From NCBI GenBank assembly GCA_964519895.1, contig CAZFLE010000022.1, forward strand, positions 14,353 to 78,352: 64,000 bases of DNA, read 5' to 3'. This document shows, in pieces, positions 9,211 to 17,421 of this stretch. Positions within the stretch are counted from its first letter, which is position 1. Each line of letters starts with the position of its first letter. The notes beneath the pieces are model-generated. The model saw only the letters and a list, made by a program, of their open reading frames with translations, was not told where the DNA came from and ran no database searches. A program made the position numbers and the translations under genes. Source of the stretch: CAYFPX01 sp964519895. GTDB taxonomy: Bacteria; Myxococcota_A; UBA796; CAJQPC01.

Positions 9211-9936
9211 TCAGCCCTCGGCGTCCTCGTCCTCGTCCTTGTCCTTGTCCTTGTCCTTGTCCTTGTCCTTGTCCTTCTTCTTCTTCTTCTTCTTGTCCTT
9301 CTTCTTCTTCTTCTTGTCCCCGTCGTCCTCTGCCGGCTCCTCTTCGGCCGGGGCCAGGTCGGGACAAGAGGCACGGAAGTCGGGGGCGTCGCCAAACACC
9401 GCCCAGCTCCCCACCAGGGTCTCGTCGGGACAGCGCACCTGGATCAGGTGGGTGCCCCCCACGATCTCCAGGTTGGACGAGACCTGGGCGCCGTCCACCC
9501 AAGCGGTCACGCCGTCGGGAGGGCTCACCGTGATCAGGCTTCGACTGTCGACCTCTGAACGCAGGGCCTCGAACAGGGCCTGGGCCTGCTGGTCGGCCAC
9601 CAGGCCGCTGTCCCAGGAGTAGTAGAGGTCCTTTTCGAGCGCCTTGCGCCACCAGGTGAGGGCGGCCTCGTCCTTGTCGCCGGCGAAGAACTCCATCACG
9701 CCCTGGTAGTAGAAGATGCCCGCCAGCGTGTAGCTCTGGACCACGTTGGCTTGGGTCGGTGCTTCGGACTCGGCCTGGGTGAGGAGGTCCTTGGCCGTCG
9801 GAAAGTCTCCGGACGCGATGGCCTGGATCGCAAAGGAGAGCTTGTCCTCGACCGAATTCGCGTGGGCGGCGGGAGCGGCCAGCAGTCCAAGCATGGACAG
9901 GGCGCTCAGGCGGGCGATGAGAGGGCGGGACGTCAT
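9211..9936 (-). CDS. Secreted TPR-like protein with lysine/aspartate-rich tail
   Basis: A 241-residue protein with a signal peptide (LSALSMLGLLAAPAAHAN) and a helical middle resembling tetratricopeptide units (GDFPTAKDLLTQAE; ALTWWRKALEKD). A beta-rich segment follows with DGVTAWVDGAQV, similar in style to PEGA-type surface domains. The last ~45 residues are extremely low in complexity: acidic residues, runs of six and seven lysines, then alternating Asp-Lys ending in Asp/Glu. It is predicted periplasmic or outer-membrane associated. The tail could contact phospholipid, polysaccharide or nucleic acid. It is convergent with the GalT-like gene, only six bases apart. Confidence 0.75.
   Translation of the reverse strand: MTSRPLIARLSALSMLGLLAAPAAHANSVEDKLSFAIQAIASGDFPTAKDLLTQAESEAPTQANVVQSYTLAGIFYYQGVMEFFAGDKDEAALTWWRKALEKDLYYSWDSGLVADQQAQALFEALRSEVDSRSLITVSPPDGVTAWVDGAQVSSNLEIVGGTHLIQVRCPDETLVGSWAVFGDAPDFRASCPDLAPAEEEPAEDDGDKKKKKKDKKKKKKKDKDKDKDKDKDKDEDEDAEG
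9222..9318. repeat. Coding microsatellite (GTCCTT hexamers and CTT triplets)
   Basis: On the plus strand there are seven consecutive GTCCTT hexamers (9235-9276), six CTT triplets, one more GTCCTT, and five CTT triplets. On the minus strand they encode the Lys/Asp tail using only AAG and GAC codons. Such tracts are prone to slippage. All unit lengths are multiples of three, so copy change would keep the frame. Confidence 0.9.
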
Positions 9937-10020
9937 GGGATTTCAGCCTACACGCTCAGGCGGAGCGGGGGGGAGGGGAAGGCGGGGGCCCTGGCGCCGA
10001 GGCCGGCCCGGTCGCCCGGA

Positions 10021-12108
10021 TCACTCGATGTAGCCCAGATCTCGGAGCTGTTGTTCCGTCTCGGGGTCGATCACGGGCTGGACCACCGGGGCGGTGCCAG
10101 CGACCTGGGCGTCCAGGAACCGCCCCAGGCGCTGGGCGCGCTCCAGCGGCGGCAGGCCGGAGCCGTCGCCGGGGGCGGGCATGGACAAGAGGTCCAGGGT
10201 CTCGGACGGGTCGTCGGCCAGGTTGTAGAGCTCGTCCCGCTCCGCCCCGTGGATGAGCTTCCAGGGCCCGAGTCGCAGGGCCTTGCGCTCCTGGCCGTAG
10301 CGCACCGCCTCGGCGATGGATGGCCACGCCGTGACCGGCACCCCCGGGGGCTGATCCAGGGCCAGGTACATGTCGCGCACAGCCCGAGGGCAGCGATCGA
10401 TGCAGTCCTTGGCGCTCTCTGGACCCTCGCCGGGCACACAGTCTCGCGCGGGGGCCGGGTGCTCGCAGAGCTCGCGGCGCACGGGCAGGCCCAGGGCCTC
10501 GAAGAGCGGCAAGCCATCGATGGCGCCCCGGGGCTTCTGCCCGGTCAGGGTCAACAGCGTCGGGAGCACGTCGGTGGTGCGCACCGGGCGGTCCACGAGG
10601 CCAGGTCGCAAGGCCCGGGGACGGTAGACGACCAGCGGGACGCGCACGAGCTCCTCGTAGACGGTGTGGCCGTGCCGGGTGCCTGCTGGGATGGGCTGGT
10701 CGGGGTAGGCGCCTGGGTGCTCCGAGAACTCCTCGCCGTGATCGGCGGTCACGACGACCCAGGTGTTGTCTGGGAGCGCCCTCAAGACCCTGCCCAGCTG
10801 CTCGTCCATGAACCGGACCTCGGCGTCGTACAGCCGCTCGACCGGATCGGCGTAGTCGTCCGGGAGCGCGGCCAGGTGCCGCTCAGGGGGCGTGTAGGGG
10901 CCGTGAGGGTCCATGAAGTGGAGCATCAGGAACCAGGGCGTCGCGCCCTGGGAGCGGATGAAGGACAGGGCCTTGTCCGCCTGTCTATCGGCCGGCGTGT
11001 AGGAGCGATCCGGCAGCAGGGTCAGGCCCACCTGGTCCAGGGGCTGCAGGATCAGGGGCATGTGGCCCAGCCCCAGAGCGTCGTCGTAGTAGTCGAAGCC
11101 CTGGTCCAGGCCGAACAGGCCCTTGAGCCAGGCATTCGTGACGATGCCGCCGGTCGCGTACCCGGCCCGCTGCAGGTACCGGGGCAGCGTGCGGGCACCG
11201 GGCGGCAGGCTCGACTGCAGGTTCCGCGTGCCGTCGTTGATGCCCGCGCCGTGATGCTCGGGCTCCAGGCCGGTCAAGATCGAAGCAAAGGCGGGCAGGG
11301 TCCAGCCCGCACCGGACATGGCCTGGGTGTAGACGAAGCTGCGCTCCGCCAGCCGGTCCAGGTTGGGGGTCAGGTCCAGCTCGGCGCCGGTGGCCGTCAG
11401 ACGGTCGGCCCTCAGGGTGTCGACCACCACCAACAGGATCGCGGGCTTGTCGGCGGATCGGGCCCGGGGCTGGGGAAAGGACGGCTCGAAGAACGCCGGA
11501 AGCGGGATCCGCACCACCCAGAACACCACCGCAGCCACCAGGGTGATGCGGAGGGGCCGGGGTGTGCGGGCCTCGACCATCCGGGCCACCCCGACCGCCA
11601 CGACCGCCCCGAGGGCCAGGATCGCCAGGTCCACGGTCAGGGCCCGGGTCGAGAAGGCGCTGCCTAGGGCGTTGAGGTTGGCGACCAGGATCAGGACCGT
11701 CACGGTCCAGGCGCCGGCCAGTCCGCCCCAGCGAAGCTGCTCCCGCTGCTTGGTCAGGTAGAGCGCGGTGATCATGAAGCCGCCGCACAGGAGCATGGCG
11801 ACGCTGAAGCCGGGCCAGCCGGGCAGGGTGCGCTCGGCGAGCTGAAAGGACAGACGCCCCCCGAGCAAGAACGTCGCTGTGCCCGCCCAGATCCACCAGG
11901 CCAGGGCCAGCTGGCGGGCGCCCAGCGCCCCCATCAAGGCCCCGACGACGCCGGGCACCAGCATGTACAGGGGCGCCAGCTGGAGCAGCTCACCAACCCG
12001 CAGGGGGGGCTGGGCCAGGGCGAAGTTCGCCAGCTCCTCGGCCCCGAAGAACGCCAGTCCCGTGGCCAGTCCGAGGGCCAGTCCTCGCAGCAGCAGCTCT
12101 CTGTCCAT
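10021..12108 (-). CDS. Membrane-anchored sulfatase-fold hydrolase/transferase
   Basis: A 695-residue protein. About six or seven hydrophobic helices occupy residues 1-205. A sulfatase/alkaline-phosphatase-superfamily domain follows: LLVVVDTLRADRL, GWTLPAFASILTGLEP, HFMDPHGPYTPP, TADHGEEF and RHGHTVYEELVRVPLVVY, which hold the usual metal ligands. The classical Cys/Ser-x-Pro-x-Arg formylglycine motif is absent; the equivalent region has a threonine (WTLP). Threonine is the nucleophile in several related phospho-transferring enzymes, so this may be a phosphotransferase or phosphodiesterase acting on envelope lipids or sugars rather than a sulfatase. The catalytic domain is probably periplasmic. 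It is divergent from a glycosyltransferase pair, which fits a surface-glycan role. Confidence 0.8.
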   Translation of the reverse strand: MDRELLLRGLALGLATGLAFFGAEELANFALAQPPLRVGELLQLAPLYMLVPGVVGALMGALGARQLALAWWIWAGTATFLLGGRLSFQLAERTLPGWPGFSVAMLLCGGFMITALYLTKQREQLRWGGLAGAWTVTVLILVANLNALGSAFSTRALTVDLAILALGAVVAVGVARMVEARTPRPLRITLVAAVVFWVVRIPLPAFFEPSFPQPRARSADKPAILLVVVDTLRADRLTATGAELDLTPNLDRLAERSFVYTQAMSGAGWTLPAFASILTGLEPEHHGAGINDGTRNLQSSLPPGARTLPRYLQRAGYATGGIVTNAWLKGLFGLDQGFDYYDDALGLGHMPLILQPLDQVGLTLLPDRSYTPADRQADKALSFIRSQGATPWFLMLHFMDPHGPYTPPERHLAALPDDYADPVERLYDAEVRFMDEQLGRVLRALPDNTWVVVTADHGEEFSEHPGAYPDQPIPAGTRHGHTVYEELVRVPLVVYRPRALRPGLVDRPVRTTDVLPTLLTLTGQKPRGAIDGLPLFEALGLPVRRELCEHPAPARDCVPGEGPESAKDCIDRCPRAVRDMYLALDQPPGVPVTAWPSIAEAVRYGQERKALRLGPWKLIHGAERDELYNLADDPSETLDLLSMPAPGDGSGLPPLERAQRLGRFLDAQVAGTAPVVQPVIDPETEQQLRDLGYIE

Positions 12109-12167
12109 TCCGCAACAGCCTTGGCAGCGTGCGCAGGATAGCGCGGGCTCCCCAGGGATGCCCGGTC

Positions 12168-13367
12168 ATGAGAATCCGCTACTTCGCCTACTTCTACCCG
12201 CCCTGCATCGGCGGAGGCGAGGTGATCCTGGCGCAGCAGGCCAAGACCCTGGCGCGACGGGGCCACGAGGTGCACGTGCACTGCACGGCCTTCACGAACC
12301 TGGACCTGTCCACGCGCACCGACGCCGGGCTCAGAGTCGAGGACGGCGTGCACGTGCACCGCCACGAATCGCGGGTGCTGCCCTTCCACAACCCTCTGGA
12401 AAAGGACGCCGTCACGCCCGGCATGTGGCGCCACGCGTGGGCGCCAGCCGACCTGCACGTGTGCATGGGCTACCCCTCACTCCACCTGGACGCCTGCAGC
12501 CTGGTCCACAGGCTCCGCGGGACGCCGCTGGTGGTCCAGAACTACGTGACCGCCGACTTCCTGGACGAGATCCTGGACGGCCAGGGGGGCGCGAACAAGG
12601 CCCTGCGCAGCCGCTACTGGCGCAGCTGGGTCCGGCGGCAGCTGGCTGCGGCGGATCTGGTGCTCGCCGACTCGCCGGTGGCGGCGCGGGGGCTCGCCGA
12701 CAGGCTGGGCCTGGCCAACGTGGCCTACCACATGGGCTCTGGGGTGGACCCAGGCGAGTTCGCGGCGGTGACCCCAACCCGGGTCGCGGCGGCCCGGGCG
12801 CAGCTGGGGCTGGGCACCGAGCGGCTGATCCTGAGCCCTTCGCGCCTGAGCCACCAGAAGGGCGCGGACCTGCTGGTCCAGGCGGCTGGCCCCCTGCTCG
12901 ACGAGGGCTGGCGTCTGGTCTTCCTGGGTCCGATCAACGAGCCGGACTTCTACCGTCGGGTCCAAGAGCTCGCAGCGCCCTGGGGCGACCGGATCGTGTT
13001 CGGACGCTTGGAGCGCCCCGAATTCGTGGCCCTCCTCTCGGACGCCGAGGTGATCTGCCTGCCCAGTCGTGGCGAGGCCGGCGGCGGGGTGGTGCTCGAG
13101 GGCATGTGCGCCGGACGCACGGTGGTCACCACCGAGGGGGTCGAGGCCGCCCGGGAGGACTACCTGGAGCACGGCGTGAACGGCCTGATGTGTCCGGTCG
13201 ACGATGTGCCGGCGCTGCGGGAGTGCCTGACCCACGCGATGACCCAGGACTGCAGCTCGATGCGGCTCGCGGCCCGCGATACCGTCCTGTCCCGGTACAC
13301 CTGGGAGGCCAGCGTGGACCACCTGTGGAACCTGTGGGCCCAGGCCCTCGGAGGACGCCTTGGCTGA
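12168..13367 (+). CDS. Glycosyltransferase family 4
   Basis: A GT-B fold protein of 399 residues: an N-terminal half with RIRYFAYFYPPCIGGGE, and a C-terminal half with SPSRLSHQKGADLL and the family's sugar-nucleotide motif region LPSRGEAGGGVVLEGMCAG. It transfers a sugar from a nucleotide donor to a glycan or lipid acceptor in the cytoplasm. The ATG at 12168 was chosen because an AGGGATG stretch precedes it and the homologous region starts there; a GTG at 12129 in the same frame is a weaker alternative. It overlaps the following family 2 glycosyltransferase by eight bases, so the two probably act in one glycan pathway. Confidence 0.88.
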   Translation: MRIRYFAYFYPPCIGGGEVILAQQAKTLARRGHEVHVHCTAFTNLDLSTRTDAGLRVEDGVHVHRHESRVLPFHNPLEKDAVTPGMWRHAWAPADLHVCMGYPSLHLDACSLVHRLRGTPLVVQNYVTADFLDEILDGQGGANKALRSRYWRSWVRRQLAAADLVLADSPVAARGLADRLGLANVAYHMGSGVDPGEFAAVTPTRVAAARAQLGLGTERLILSPSRLSHQKGADLLVQAAGPLLDEGWRLVFLGPINEPDFYRRVQELAAPWGDRIVFGRLERPEFVALLSDAEVICLPSRGEAGGGVVLEGMCAGRTVVTTEGVEAAREDYLEHGVNGLMCPVDDVPALRECLTHAMTQDCSSMRLAARDTVLSRYTWEASVDHLWNLWAQALGGRLG

Positions 13368-14259
13368 CCCGATCCTGAGCGTGCTGATCCCCACGTTGAA
13401 CCGGGGCAAGCTGTTCCACGACACCGTGCGCCAGGTGCTGGCCCAGTCGTTCACGGACCTGGAGCTGATCGTCATCGATCAGTCCGACCCAGAGCAGCGG
13501 GCGGCCAATGAAGCGCTGGTGGCTGAGCTCGCGGACCCGCGCCTGGTCTACCTGCACCTGGCGGTCAAGGGACTGCCCAACGCGCGCAACGAAGGCATGG
13601 CTGTAGCCCGGGGGCAGGTCTGGCTGTTCCTGGACGACGACGTGATCCTGTTGGGCGACGTGCTCGCGGCCCACGTGCACGCCTACGACGACCCGGCGGT
13701 GGGCGGGGTGACCGGTCGCATCGTCGAGCGCACGGTCCGGCCCAACGTGCCCGACACCAAGAACGAGATCTCCCCGGGGGGCCGGGTGCTCACCAACCTG
13801 TGGGGGACCGAGCGCTGTGAGATCCAGACCCTCAAGGGCGCCAACATGAGCTACAGGGCCGACGCTTGCCGCCAGGTCGGTGGCTTCGATCGCATGTACA
13901 CGGGCACCGCCCTGCTCGAGGACACCGACTACAGCGAGCGCATTCGCGCCGCCGGCTGGACCCTGCTCTTCCTGCCCGAGGCCGAGCTGGTCCACCTGTC
14001 CGCCCTGTCCGGAGGCGTGCGGGTCGAGGACGCGCTGAGGACCGAGTACTGGCGCTTCCGCAACTGCACCTACTGGTCCCTGAAGCACCGGGGCACGACC
14101 ACCTTGCCGCTGGTCGCCGCGACCTATGGCGGGATCGCGTTGAAGCGGGCGCTGGAGTGGCGTCGGCCCCAGGCGGTGAGGGAGCTGGCGCGGGCCTTTG
14201 CCGACGGCATCAAGGCCTGGCGCGAGGGACCCGATCAGGGCATCCCAGAGCGGGGCTGA
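13360..14259 (+). CDS. Glycosyltransferase family 2
   Basis: The 299-residue protein starts LSVLIPTLNRGKLFHDTVRQ, a typical GT-A family 2 opening. It has LPNARNEGMAVARG and the metal-binding LFLDDDV (DxD), then KGANMSYRADACRQVGGFD and LLEDTDYSERIRAAGW with the acidic catalytic-base region. No strong membrane helix is present apart from a weak C-terminal stretch. The start is TTG at 13360, inside the preceding gene (eight-base TTGGCTGA overlap), the same arrangement as between the branching enzyme and GalT-like genes. It probably extends a surface polysaccharide or glycolipid with the preceding GT4. Confidence 0.9.
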   Translation: MADPILSVLIPTLNRGKLFHDTVRQVLAQSFTDLELIVIDQSDPEQRAANEALVAELADPRLVYLHLAVKGLPNARNEGMAVARGQVWLFLDDDVILLGDVLAAHVHAYDDPAVGGVTGRIVERTVRPNVPDTKNEISPGGRVLTNLWGTERCEIQTLKGANMSYRADACRQVGGFDRMYTGTALLEDTDYSERIRAAGWTLLFLPEAELVHLSALSGGVRVEDALRTEYWRFRNCTYWSLKHRGTTTLPLVAATYGGIALKRALEWRRPQAVRELARAFADGIKAWREGPDQGIPERG

Positions 14260-14269
14260 GGGCGACAGC

Positions 14270-15145
14270 TCAGTCCGACGGGGTCCTCGTGGTCAGGCCC
14301 ACCCCGACCAGCACCAGGGCACCCCCGGCGACCTCGAGCCACCCGGGCACCTCGGCGAAGAGCACGACCGCGAGCAGGGCCGCGCCCACCGGCTCCAGCA
14401 GGATGAAGACCGACGCCACCGACGCCTTCACATACTTCACGGAGTACATGAACCCGTTGTGGCCCAGCAGCTGTGGCCCCACGGTGAGCCCCAGGAGCGC
14501 CAGCCAGGCGCTGCCGCTGTAGCCCCACAGCGGCGCCTGGAGGCCCAGGGCCAGAGGCGCGAGCACGGCGGCCGCAGCCAGTGAGACACAGCCGGCGTAG
14601 CTGGCGATGCCGACCCGCTGGCGAACCCTGCGACCGACGAGCAGGTACAGGGACCCGAACACCCCGCCCAGCAGCGCCAGCCCGTCGCCGTAGAGCGTGG
14701 CCGCGCCCCCCTCGCCGCCGCCGGCGAGCAGCAGCACCCCCGGCACCGCGACGCCCAGCCCGAGCCACCAGGCCCGCTTGGGCGGCTCCTTCCAGCCCAG
14801 CCACTCCACCAGCGCCGTCCAGACCGGGTTCAGGGTCACCAGGAGCGTGCTGCGCATGACGGTCGTGTGGCCCAGGCTGGCAAACCAGGACCAGAAGTGC
14901 AGGGCCAGGAACACCCCCGCCAGGCCGGTCCACAGAGCGTCGCGGCGGGACATGGGTCGCACGGCCGGCAGCAGGAGCAAGCCCACCCCGGCCGTGCGCC
15001 ACAGGCCGACAGCGACGGGGTGCACGCCGTCGGCCAGCCGAACAAGCGGCGCAGCAGCGCTCACCGCCACCACGGCCACCGCCATCACGCCCACCACGTG
15101 CAGGGGCACTCCTGTGGCCGGCGCTAGCTTCGGTGGAGCACGCAC
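14270..15145 (-). CDS. EamA/DMT-family transporter
   Basis: A 291-residue polytopic membrane protein with about ten hydrophobic helices in two EamA halves, the usual layout of drug/metabolite transporters. Characteristic pieces are APLVRLADGVHPVAVGLWRT in the first half and SVASVFILLEPVGAALLAVV in the second. Members export small metabolites or amino acids; the substrate cannot be read from sequence. The GTG start at 15145 lies inside the end of the upstream RNA methyltransferase gene (22-base overlap), with a GAGGT stretch seven bases ahead, so the two genes are co-transcribed. Confidence 0.88.
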   Translation of the reverse strand: MRAPPKLAPATGVPLHVVGVMAVAVVAVSAAAPLVRLADGVHPVAVGLWRTAGVGLLLLPAVRPMSRRDALWTGLAGVFLALHFWSWFASLGHTTVMRSTLLVTLNPVWTALVEWLGWKEPPKRAWWLGLGVAVPGVLLLAGGGEGGAATLYGDGLALLGGVFGSLYLLVGRRVRQRVGIASYAGCVSLAAAAVLAPLALGLQAPLWGYSGSAWLALLGLTVGPQLLGHNGFMYSVKYVKASVASVFILLEPVGAALLAVVLFAEVPGWLEVAGGALVLVGVGLTTRTPSD

Positions 15146-16119
15146 AGGACCTCGACGTGGGGCGTCTGGGGAAACATGTCCAGGACCTCCAGGCGGTGGA
15201 TCCGGTAGCCGGCGGCCAGGGCTGGACGCAGATCCCGGGCCAGGGCGCCCACGTTGCAGCTCACGGTCACGATGCCCCTGGGGCGGGCGGGCATGAGCTC
15301 AGCGAGCACCCCCGGTGCGCCGGCTCGAGGCGGATCGAGGACCAGCACGTCGAATGGGTGCTGCCCGAGCTGGACCCGATCGGCGTCCCCGCGGATCAGC
15401 GTGGGGGTCAGACCCAGAGCCGCCGCGCTCCGGCGGGCGTCAGCCACGGCGCCGGCGTGGGACTCGATCGCCGTCACCGGTACCCCGGCCGCAGCCAGGG
15501 GCAGGCCCAGGTTGCCCGCCCCGCTGTAGAGCTCCAGCAGTGCTTCGGGCGCCAGGGCCAGGACCTGGTCCCGGACCTGTGCGACCAGGATCTCGTTCAC
15601 CGCCAGGTTGACCTGGTAGAAGGTCCGCGGCCCCAGGTCCAGGACGAGCTCGCCCACGCGCAGGCGGGTCCGGGCGTCGCCCTGGATGACCTGGTTCCCC
15701 CGCGCCACGCCGACCCAGGGTCCCCTCAGGGCGTCCAGAGCGGACCGCTGGCCCCCATCGAAGGCGAGCACCACCCGCTCGCCGTCGCTGCGCAGCTCGA
15801 CGCTCCGGGCCCCCGGCACCGGCGGCAAGACGGACAGAGCGGCCTGGAGCTCCGGACGAGCGATGGCGCAGGTGCTGACCGGCACGCGGTCGTGGCTGCG
15901 GGGTGGCGAGTAGGACCAGGCCCCCCTTGGCCCAGGACGCAGAGTGATGCGGGCCCGGTAGCCCAGCTCCTGTGGCGAGCGATGCACGGCGTCGACCGCA
16001 TGGCACAGGACCTGTTCCACCCTCGCGACCTTGGCGTCGAGCTGGTCCGGCAGCGTCCGGGTCATCCACGGGCAGCCACCACAGCGGTCCTGCACCGGGC
16101 AGGCGAGGGGGGCGGACAT
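15124..16119 (-). CDS. TrmA/RlmD-family RNA (uracil-5-)-methyltransferase
   Basis: From the ATG at 16119 this is 331 residues. Near the N-terminus is CPVQDRCGGCPWM, a cysteine set like the iron-sulfur cluster of RlmD-type enzymes. The catalytic half has FYQVNLAVNE, LELYSGAGNLGLPLA (SAM binding), DPPRAG, SCNVGALARDL with the nucleophilic cysteine, and a C-terminal MFPQTPHVEVL with the conserved Glu. It methylates C5 of a uridine in rRNA or tRNA. The frame stays open to 16182, but the ATG at 16119 fits the family start. It is shorter than typical RlmD, and no clear TRAM domain is seen. It is divergent from the thioesterase gene. Confidence 0.88.
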   Translation of the reverse strand: MSAPLACPVQDRCGGCPWMTRTLPDQLDAKVARVEQVLCHAVDAVHRSPQELGYRARITLRPGPRGAWSYSPPRSHDRVPVSTCAIARPELQAALSVLPPVPGARSVELRSDGERVVLAFDGGQRSALDALRGPWVGVARGNQVIQGDARTRLRVGELVLDLGPRTFYQVNLAVNEILVAQVRDQVLALAPEALLELYSGAGNLGLPLAAAGVPVTAIESHAGAVADARRSAAALGLTPTLIRGDADRVQLGQHPFDVLVLDPPRAGAPGVLAELMPARPRGIVTVSCNVGALARDLRPALAAGYRIHRLEVLDMFPQTPHVEVLCVLHRS

Positions 16120-16168
16120 GGAGGGCCTCGGGTCGCCCGGGTTAGCCTGGAGAGGTCCAGGAGCGTGC

Positions 16169-16597
16169 GTGCAGGCCGCCAATTCCTATCCCGTCCAGGT
16201 CCACCTGAGGGTGCGCGAGCGCGACCTGAACCGCCAGGGCATCGTGGACGAGTCGGTGTTCCTCACCTACTTCCAAGAGGCCCGGCGGGCCTATATCGGC
16301 GCCCTGAATGCCCTCGAGGACGACTTCCGCTTCCGGGTCTTCGACGCCAGGGTGCTGCTGGAACAGGTGGTCACCCACGACGACGAGCTCGCCATCCGCG
16401 TGCGCTGCGACGAGCTGACCGCCAAGTCCTTCCGGCTCCAGTACATGGTCTGGAACCGCATCTCGCGCGACCAGGTCGCACGGGGCAGCTCTATCCTGAT
16501 CCTGCTCGATCACTACGGCACCGACAGCAGCCTTCCCCGGGTCTTTCGGGAGCGGGTCGAGGCGCTCGAGGGCCGGGCCTTCCCCGAGCCCAGCTGA
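16169..16597 (+). CDS. Hotdog-fold acyl-CoA thioesterase (4HBT/YbgC-like)
   Basis: A 142-residue single hotdog domain. It starts with a beta strand and RERDLNRQGIVDESVFLTYF, matching the YbgC/FadM pattern in which an early Asp precedes the long helix (LTYFQEARRAYI). The strand with ELAIRVRCDELTAKSFRLQY follows. Such proteins hydrolyse acyl-CoA or acyl-ACP thioesters; chain preference is not evident. The GTG at 16169 was chosen because AGGAG lies five bases upstream; the frame is open further upstream but overlaps the divergent methyltransferase. A small unknown gene follows after four bases. Confidence 0.8.
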   Translation: MQAANSYPVQVHLRVRERDLNRQGIVDESVFLTYFQEARRAYIGALNALEDDFRFRVFDARVLLEQVVTHDDELAIRVRCDELTAKSFRLQYMVWNRISRDQVARGSSILILLDHYGTDSSLPRVFRERVEALEGRAFPEPS

Positions 16598-16601
16598 GAC
16601 C

Positions 16602-16841
16602 GTGGCCAACGAGCCCCCCCGAGACGGTCGCTTGCTGGCCGAGGCCCTCGAGGATCGCCAGACCGGACCGGTGCGCCGGCTCCGACGCAAGCTGGAGCGC
16701 CTGGTCCGCTTCGTCCGGGATCCGGCCCAGTGGTCCGCAGACCGCTATCGCAAGTCCGACATGGCCCTGTTTGCGGCAGCGCTCAAGGACACGTGGCGGG
16801 ACCCGCCCGACGAGGTGGCCGAGGACGGGGCAGGGGAGTAG
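16602..16841 (+). CDS. Small hypothetical protein
   Basis: A 79-residue basic, helical protein starting with GTG four bases after the thioesterase gene. The centre is arginine-rich (GPVRRLRRKLERLVRFV) and the C-terminal part has KSDMALFAAALKD. No signal peptide or membrane helix is seen. Tight spacing on both sides supports a real operon gene. No family was recognised with confidence. Confidence 0.55.
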   Translation: MANEPPRDGRLLAEALEDRQTGPVRRLRRKLERLVRFVRDPAQWSADRYRKSDMALFAAALKDTWRDPPDEVAEDGAGE

Positions 16842-16866
16842 GCTCCAGGTCCCGTCGGAGTCCCCA

Positions 16867-17415
16867 ATGATCAGCTTTCGCAAGGCCCACGGCCTCCAGG
16901 TGATCGCCCGCCAGGAAGGCGCGATCATCGGGCGCTTCGACGACTTCCAATTCGACCTGGAGACCCGAGCGATCTACGGCTACCGGATCAAGGGCACGGG
17001 CATGTTCGCCAAGGCCGGCGGCGTGGCCGCCACGTCCCTGGACCAGATCGGCCGCGACGTGGCCTTTGTCGGTGCAGAGGACACCGTCGAGTGGTCCGGC
17101 GCCGGCCGCAACGTCGAGGACGGCCGTGCCTGGGCCAGTCAGTACCGGGGCACCCGGGTGATGAGCCGCAACGGGGTGTCCCTGGGCACGGTCGAGGACT
17201 TCGTCTTCGACCCCGCCAGCGACGCCGTGCTGGGCCTGGTGCTGGACGGCGAGCGCCTGGTCGAGCTGGGCCCGCCGGTGGCGACAGGCCCAGCTGCCGT
17301 GATCATCGAGGACGCCACGATGCTCCAGGACCTGCCAGCCGAGGAACGCAGCGGCCCGGGCGAGGCCGACTGGCGCAAGTGGTTCCGCTTCGGACGCACC
17401 GACGACGAGGGCTGA
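16867..17415 (+). CDS. Protein with two PRC-barrel-like domains
   Basis: A 182-residue protein whose halves resemble each other. Residues ~5-75 (HGLQVIARQEGAIIGRFDDF) and ~95-160 (GTRVMSRNGVSLGTVEDFVF) both have the PRC-barrel pattern of a strand, a glycine turn, V.DF.FD and a hydrophobic strand. PRC barrels occur in RimM and photosynthetic reaction-centre H subunits and mediate RNA or protein contacts. No signal peptide is seen, so it is probably cytoplasmic. The ATG at 16867 has GGAG upstream. It ends six bases from a convergent gene. Confidence 0.7.
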   Translation: MISFRKAHGLQVIARQEGAIIGRFDDFQFDLETRAIYGYRIKGTGMFAKAGGVAATSLDQIGRDVAFVGAEDTVEWSGAGRNVEDGRAWASQYRGTRVMSRNGVSLGTVEDFVFDPASDAVLGLVLDGERLVELGPPVATGPAAVIIEDATMLQDLPAEERSGPGEADWRKWFRFGRTDDEG

Positions 17416-17421
17416 GCGGCC

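Noticed and set aside
9222..9318. Possible CRISPR-like array in the repeat tract
   Set aside because: Units are six and three bases with no spacers; it is a coding microsatellite.
9751..11667. 638-codon plus-strand open frame antisense to the sulfatase-fold gene
   Set aside because: The translation has no recognisable motif and an antisense-like composition, while the minus strand encodes clear membrane helices and sulfatase motifs.
15133..16866. Long plus-strand open frame leading into the PRC-barrel gene
   Set aside because: It is antisense to the RNA methyltransferase and out of frame with the thioesterase; ATG 16867 with GGAG upstream starts the recognisable domain.
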